From contig OZ244596.1 in NCBI GenBank assembly GCA_965218235.1, forward strand, positions 2,352,835 to 2,416,834: DNA of 64,000 bases, read 5' to 3'. This DNA is from CADCWK01 sp965218235. GTDB taxonomy: Bacteria > Chloroflexota > Chloroflexia > Thermomicrobiales > UBA6265. Below are positions 59,599-64,000 of this stretch, one piece after another. Below the pieces are notes generated by a model. That model was not told where the DNA came from. It saw only the letters and a list, made by a program, of their open reading frames with translations, and ran no database searches. Numbering within the stretch: the stretch's first letter is position 1; the number at the start of each line of letters is the position of its first letter. A program made the position numbers and the translations under genes.

Positions 59599-60738
59599 TT
59601 ATGTCAGATCAGCCTTTCGAGCCGCGGTCAGGCAATCGAAACCGTCGGCGGTGACGACGCCCATGTCCTCGATCCGGACGCCACCCCAGCCAGGCAGGTA
59701 GATGCCTGGTTCGATCGTCAGCGTCTGTCCGGCTTCGAGGGTGTCGACGGATTGCTGGCCGGCGCTGGGTCGCTCATGGACCGCCAGACCGACACCATGC
59801 CCGAGACCGTGAAGGAAGGCGTCGCCGTACCCGGCATCCGTGATGACCTGACGGGCGGTGGCATCGACCTCGAGTCCGGAGACGCCCGAACGAACGGCCG
59901 ATTGGGCAGCGGCGTTGGCCCGCTCGACGACGGGATAGATTTCCGCGAGTCTTGCGTCGGGCTCGCCAACCCAGACGGTCCGGGTCAGGTCCGCCGTGTA
60001 ACCGTCGTAGCGGGCACCCATGTCGATGATGACCGGCTCACCAGCCCGGATCAGTCGGTTGGTGGGGGCGTGGTGCGGCCGGGCGGCGTTCGGCCCTGAG
60101 GCGACGATGGTGGGAAAACCGGGTTCGGATGCCCCGTGGCGACGCATGGCCTCGTCAAGGGACCGGGCCAGGTCCCGTTCGGTCATGCCGGCGTCCAGCC
60201 CGGTGGTCGCGTCATGGAACGCGGCGTCGGTGATCTCGACGGCCCGTCGAAGAGTCCGGATCTCGCCATCATCCTTGACTGCCCGCAACTCCACCGTTGC
60301 GTCATCGAGATCGTCGAAGGCGCGGTTGGCATCGAACGCGTCCATCAATGTGGTGTAGGCCGTGACGCTGAGATGGTCGCCCTGATAGCCCATCGTCGGC
60401 CAGTCGAGATCGTAGAGCAACTTGCCGAGTGTCGACCACCATGGCCGCTTCCACTCGACGACCTCAAGGCCCGGCGCCTCGCTGGCCGCCCAATCGACAT
60501 TGTTGGCGGAGGTCAACAGGAGCTGGTGATCCTGACCGAGAAGAAGCACCGCCACCGGCACGGTATCGTGAGATGCCGCTCCGAATCCAGACAGCCACGT
60601 CCGGTCCTCATCCGACGTGATCAGGCAGCCAGCCAGCTGACGGCGGGACAGGTCAGCAATCAGCCGCTGGCGCCGGGCGGCGAGATTGACGGCGGTTCGC
60701 CAGAACGAAGTCACCGTCGATGCATCTGTCGACGTCAT
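59599..60738 (-). CDS. M24-family aminopeptidase (Xaa-Pro type)
   Basis: This 379-residue metallopeptidase has a creatinase-like N-terminal domain and the pita-bread catalytic domain. The metal ligands are in MGARYDGYTADLTRTVWV (two Asp), FLHGLGHGVGLAVHERPS (His), LTIEPGIYLPGWGG (Glu) and VRIEDMGVVTADGF (Glu). It probably removes residues next to proline from peptides. The ATG overlaps the aroQ stop by four bases (ATGA), so the two are coupled; efp follows after about 100 bases. Confidence 0.92.
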   Translation of the reverse strand: MTSTDASTVTSFWRTAVNLAARRQRLIADLSRRQLAGCLITSDEDRTWLSGFGAASHDTVPVAVLLLGQDHQLLLTSANNVDWAASEAPGLEVVEWKRPWWSTLGKLLYDLDWPTMGYQGDHLSVTAYTTLMDAFDANRAFDDLDDATVELRAVKDDGEIRTLRRAVEITDAAFHDATTGLDAGMTERDLARSLDEAMRRHGASEPGFPTIVASGPNAARPHHAPTNRLIRAGEPVIIDMGARYDGYTADLTRTVWVGEPDARLAEIYPVVERANAAAQSAVRSGVSGLEVDATARQVITDAGYGDAFLHGLGHGVGLAVHERPSAGQQSVDTLEAGQTLTIEPGIYLPGWGGVRIEDMGVVTADGFDCLTAARKADLT

Positions 60739-61247
60739 TCGTCGTCCTTTGGTGTGAGTTTTCCGGACAGGTAGCGGAGAGCAAGCTCGTAGCCGACCGA
60801 GCCGAGCCCGACGACCTGGCCGGTCACGACCGGCGCCGTTACCGACCGGTGGCGGAACTCCTCGCGGGCATGAACATTGGACAGGTGAACCTCGACGGTC
60901 GGCTTCGCGACGGCGGCGAGGGCGTCCCGGACCGCGATGCTGTAGTGGGTGAAGGCGCCGGGGTTGATGATGATGCCGTCCGACGACCCGCCGAACTGCT
61001 GGATTGCGTCGACGATCTCGCCCTCGTGGTTGGACTGGAAAGTATGGACCGTCACCGGCGGATCCAGTTTCTGGCCCAGGGCGGTGATGCGCTGATTGAT
61101 CTGATCCAGCGTTTCCGCACCGTAGATGCCGGGCTCGCGCTGGCCGAGCAGGTTGAGGTTGGGGCCGTGGAGCACCACGACGCGGAGCTGACGATCAGGA
61201 TCGTCAACTCCGCGTCGTGGTGGTTCGGGGTTCGTGGTCGCCAACAC
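60735..61247 (-). CDS. aroQ: 3-dehydroquinate dehydratase, type II
   Basis: This 170-residue enzyme makes 3-dehydroshikimate in the shikimate pathway. Type II motifs are HGPNLNLLGQREPGIYG (catalytic Tyr and the flexible lid Arg), TFQSNHEGEIVDAIQQ, IINPGAFTHYSIAVRDAL (catalytic His region) and EVHLSNVHAREEFRHRS. The first ~20 residues are an extension beyond the usual start. The GTG at 61247 has AGGATCCT upstream. It is coupled to the M24 peptidase, an arrangement often seen with efp next in line, as here. Confidence 0.95.
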   Translation of the reverse strand: MLATTNPEPPRRGVDDPDRQLRVVVLHGPNLNLLGQREPGIYGAETLDQINQRITALGQKLDPPVTVHTFQSNHEGEIVDAIQQFGGSSDGIIINPGAFTHYSIAVRDALAAVAKPTVEVHLSNVHAREEFRHRSVTAPVVTGQVVGLGSVGYELALRYLSGKLTPKDDE

Positions 61248-61284
61248 AGGATCCTGTCACTTCACGGCGGATGGGTGAAGCGCA

Positions 61285-62301
61285 TTATCCCACGGGTGTA
61301 TCGTCCGTCACGATGGCTGGTACGTAGGCCCGGATCTCGGAGTTGCCCTCCGCGCCCGACTTCGCCTCGACGGTACCAGTGAAGACGTAGACCGGGACGA
61401 GGAACCGATCCCCATCAACGGCGCCGGCGGTCGTGTAGGCGACGGAGACTCCGGTATAAGTCGCCTTGCCGGTAACCTCGGTTCCGGCGGCAAGATCGGC
61501 ATCGTTGAACTCGGCCTCGATGTACGAGTCGCCCGATTCGACTTCGCGCCAGGCGTCCTCGGCGGGTCGGAGGAGGTACCGCTCGGTGACGGCGATTTCG
61601 GCCCAGCGGATCCCCGCTTCCAGGACGACGCCGTCTGGCCCGATCACGACGTTGATCGTCGGGTAGTCAACCAGGATCCCGGTGGGTTCGGTTGGAGAGA
61701 AGGTAACTGAGACCCGGCCGACCGCCTCGGTTCGGCTTGAGACCACTCCCTCGCCGAGGTCCGCCGGAGCCAGACCCACAGACCGCAGCCAGTCCCGCGC
61801 GAAGTCGACGGAGTCGTCGTCGTTCGGAAGGTCGGCGAGGGTCGGGATCTCACTGGAGAGGAACTGGACGAGGTCCGGCGAGACGAAGAGCTCGCCCTTC
61901 CCCGAGACCACGAAGGTGTCGTTGCCGCGGTCCTCCACGTCGCCTTTGATCCCCACGGCATCGGCCAGCTTGGCGACGTCATCCGTCGTGCGCGGTTTGA
62001 TCGAAAGCGAGTAGACGTCGGCTTCGGTCGGCGCGTCGGCGAGGTCCGTGTCCAGCGTGGCATCGAGCTGAAGGTTCAGCTGGCGCAGGTTGCCGGTGGG
62101 CAACTCGGCCGGTGGTAACTGCCGTGTGACCTCCGACGAGCTGTCACCCGACGGGGCCGGCGACTCGCTGCCATCCTGAGCGCTGACAGCCCGGGGAGCG
62201 GCACCCAGCGCCGGGGCGCCGATCATAGTGGCGACCATCAGGCCAACGAGCGTGATCGTGGTCCACGTTGACGACGGGGAACGCGTGCATGGGATACGCA
62301 A
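61285..62301 (-). CDS. Secreted protein of unknown function
   Basis: This 338-residue protein has a signal peptide or N-terminal helix (TTITLVGLMVATMIGAPALG) and a mature part of about 300 residues with a Ser/Pro/Glu-rich linker first. Two similar beta-rich halves may be present (the first ends near VVIGPDGVVLEAGIRW, the second covers VTGKATYTGVSVAYTTAG and FLVPVYVFTGTV). No family is recognised. It starts with TTG supported by GAGGAG, 11 bases after uvrB, so the two are probably in one transcript despite having no clear functional link. Confidence 0.64.
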   Translation of the reverse strand: MRIPCTRSPSSTWTTITLVGLMVATMIGAPALGAAPRAVSAQDGSESPAPSGDSSSEVTRQLPPAELPTGNLRQLNLQLDATLDTDLADAPTEADVYSLSIKPRTTDDVAKLADAVGIKGDVEDRGNDTFVVSGKGELFVSPDLVQFLSSEIPTLADLPNDDDSVDFARDWLRSVGLAPADLGEGVVSSRTEAVGRVSVTFSPTEPTGILVDYPTINVVIGPDGVVLEAGIRWAEIAVTERYLLRPAEDAWREVESGDSYIEAEFNDADLAAGTEVTGKATYTGVSVAYTTAGAVDGDRFLVPVYVFTGTVEAKSGAEGNSEIRAYVPAIVTDDTPVG

Positions 62302-62312
62302 CAGGTCACTCC

Positions 62313-64000
62313 TCAGTCCGCGAACGGCACGCCGGCAGGCCCGCCGATCGGATCGGTCACCGGGTCGAACTCCATGATGCGGCGTAGCTCGACGATCTGA
62401 TCCCGCATGAGCGCGGCCTTCTCGAAGTCGAGGTTGCGGGCCGCGGTCTTCATCTGGGACTCAAGATCCTTGACCATCCGGGCCAGCTCGTCCTTGGGCA
62501 GCTGTGCGATGACCCCTGGCTGACCGTTGCCGCTGGCATGGTAGGAGCTTGACTCCTCCGCAACCTGCTTTACGCGGTCGGTCAGATCCCGGATCTCCTT
62601 GACGATGCTGCGGGGCTCGATCCCGTTGGCCTCGTTGTGGGCGATCTGAACCGCCCGGCGCCGATAGGTCTCGTCGATCGCACGCCGCATCGAGTTGGTC
62701 TGGCGATCGGCGTACATGATGACATTGCCCTCGACGTGCCGGGCGGCGCGGCCGACCGTCTGGATCAGCGCGCCTTCCGAACGGAGGAACCCCTCCTTGT
62801 CCGCATCGAGGATCGCGACGAGCGACACCTCCGGCAGGTCGAGTCCCTCGCGCAAGAGGTTGATGCCGACGACGACGTCATAGACGCCGAGCCGGAGATC
62901 GCGCAGGATCTCGACCCGCTCGATCGTGTCCTGCTCGCTGTGCAGGTACATCGTTCGGACGCCCATCTCCTTGAGGTAATCGGCCAGGTCCTCGGCCATC
63001 CGCTTGGTCAGCGTCGTGACCAGCGCCCGCTCGCCTCGCGCGACCCGCTGATTGATCTCCCCGAGCAGGTCGTCGACCTGGCCCTTGGTCGGCTTGACCG
63101 TGATCGTCGGGTCGATCAGCCCGGTTGGTCGGATGACCTGCTCGACGATCCGATCGCTGTGCTCGTACTCGTAGGGACCAGGAGTGGCTGAGACGAAGAT
63201 CGTCTGGCCCATCATCCGCTCGAACTCGTTGAACGTCAGCGGCCGGTTGTCCCGCGCCGACGGCAGCCGGAAACCGTGCTCGACGAGGACGTCCTTCCGG
63301 GCACGGTCGCCGGCGTACATGCCGCGGACCTGCGGCATCGACATGTGGGATTCGTCGACGAAGAAGATGAAGTCGTCGGGGAAGTAGTCCAGCAGGGTCG
63401 AGGGCTGCTCGCCGGTCTTGCGCCGCGAGATGTGCATCGAGTAGTTCTCGATTCCGGCGCAGTAGCCGGCCTCCTCCATCATCTCGAGGTCGTACATCGT
63501 CCGCTGCCGGAGCCGGGCCGCCTCGAGCAGCTTGCCCTGGCCGTCCAGCTCCTGGAGGCGCTCCTCGAGCTCCTGCCGAATGTCCCGGATCGCGACCTTG
63601 AGGGTGTCAGCCGTCGTGACGAAGTGCTTGGCGGGGTAGATGTCGACCTCGATCCGTTCGGCGAGGATCTCGCCGGTCAGCGGGTCGACGTCCACGATCC
63701 GCTCGACCTCGTCGCCGAAGAATTCCACCCGGAGCGCGATCTCCTCGTAGGCCGGGAAGATCTCCAGCACGTCGCCCCGGGCCCGAAAGGTCCCGCGGGT
63801 CAGACTCATGTCGTTGCGCTCGTACTGGATGTCGATCAGGTGACGAATGACGCGATCCCGCCGGGTTGCCGCGCCGCGCCGGAGCGAGACGACGACCTTG
63901 CCGTATTCCTCTGGCGAGCCGAGGCCATAGATGCAGGAGACCGAGGCGACGATCAGCGTATCCCGCCGGGTGAGCAGTGCCCGGGTGGCGGCGTGACGGA
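62313..64000 (-). CDS. uvrB: UvrABC system protein B, partial at the window edge
   Basis: The visible part is the C-terminal ~560 residues of UvrB; the N-terminus with the Walker A lies beyond position 64000. It starts within RHAATRALLTRRDTLIVASV, then SCIYGLGSPEEYGKVVVSLR, and continues through FRARGDVLEIFPAYEE, FFVDESHMSMPQVRGMYAGD, SATPGPYEYEHS, VGINLLREGLDLPEVSLVAI and QTVGRAARHVEGNVIMYAD. The C-terminal UVR domain (KDLESQMKTAARNLDFEKAA) that contacts UvrC is complete. UvrB scans for damage and recruits UvrC in nucleotide excision repair. Confidence 0.97.
   Translation of the reverse strand, partial: RHAATRALLTRRDTLIVASVSCIYGLGSPEEYGKVVVSLRRGAATRRDRVIRHLIDIQYERNDMSLTRGTFRARGDVLEIFPAYEEIALRVEFFGDEVERIVDVDPLTGEILAERIEVDIYPAKHFVTTADTLKVAIRDIRQELEERLQELDGQGKLLEAARLRQRTMYDLEMMEEAGYCAGIENYSMHISRRKTGEQPSTLLDYFPDDFIFFVDESHMSMPQVRGMYAGDRARKDVLVEHGFRLPSARDNRPLTFNEFERMMGQTIFVSATPGPYEYEHSDRIVEQVIRPTGLIDPTITVKPTKGQVDDLLGEINQRVARGERALVTTLTKRMAEDLADYLKEMGVRTMYLHSEQDTIERVEILRDLRLGVYDVVVGINLLREGLDLPEVSLVAILDADKEGFLRSEGALIQTVGRAARHVEGNVIMYADRQTNSMRRAIDETYRRRAVQIAHNEANGIEPRSIVKEIRDLTDRVKQVAEESSSYHASGNGQPGVIAQLPKDELARMVKDLESQMKTAARNLDFEKAALMRDQIVELRRIMEFDPVTDPIGGPAGVPFAD

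Overview
The window is a GC-rich bacterial chromosome segment made of housekeeping and accessory genes on both strands. I infer a Chloroflexota bacterium, most likely Thermomicrobia-like. The basis is the protein style, frequent GTG/TTG starts, a Bacillus-type large SRP RNA, a DinG with a fused exonuclease domain and an elongation factor P with Arg32. No rRNA, tRNA, CRISPR array, insertion sequence or prophage was seen, and the lineage call is inference only.

Layout. 0-4.6 kb: phoU, divergent ilvE, a VOC protein and a secreted S41-type protease homologue. 4.7-13.6 kb: a same-strand envelope/glycan block with GtrA, three large polytopic GT-C-like proteins, two small membrane proteins and a UDP-galactopyranose-mutase-like flavoprotein. 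13.6-16.5 kb: a small possible winged-helix protein divergent from an unknown protein with a PD-(D/E)XK-like signature, then a PAP2-type membrane phosphatase. 16.6-18.3 kb: a thioredoxin-like [2Fe-2S] ferredoxin and prfB, which is read through a programmed +1 frameshift. 18.5-22 kb: an MFS exporter, two small proteins and parB without parA. 22.2-28 kb: a cyanophycin locus with a CphA-like protein lacking the ATP-grasp domain, a full cphA and cphB. 28.3-36.7 kb: a fused homocysteine methyltransferase/methylenetetrahydrofolate reductase, rplS-rnhB-yraN, a secreted protein, mog/moaB, hisS, a PIG-L deacetylase and a galactokinase. 36.7-43.5 kb: a small unknown gene, a 2-hydroxyacid dehydrogenase, moaA, an MFS exporter, a dUTPase-type protein and the SRP RNA. 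43-46 kb: sdhAB with a small three-helix membrane protein but no SdhC/D. 46.3-54.4 kb: an M20 peptidase, dinG, glpX and rho with a long disordered N-terminus. 54.4-64 kb, minus strand: a glutaredoxin/asparaginase/YaeQ-like group, then aroQ-pepQ, efp, accB-xseA-xseB, a secreted protein and uvrB running off the window edge.

How genes work together. The cyanophycin genes imply nitrogen/carbon storage as an Asp-Arg polymer: CphA makes it, CphB degrades it, and the short CphA-like protein has an unknown role. The 4.7-13.6 kb block probably builds or exports surface glycans. Many genes are preceded by an extended -10-like element of the form TGNTANNNT at a promoter-like distance, which supports several start choices and indicates long leaders ahead of rplS and rho.

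Most notable points: the prfB frameshift (start GTG at 18266, shift at CTTTGAC on the minus strand), the CphA-like protein lacking ATP-grasp, the S41 homologue lacking the catalytic Lys and Gln, the unknown PD-(D/E)XK-like gene, and the long hairpin at 37413-37468.
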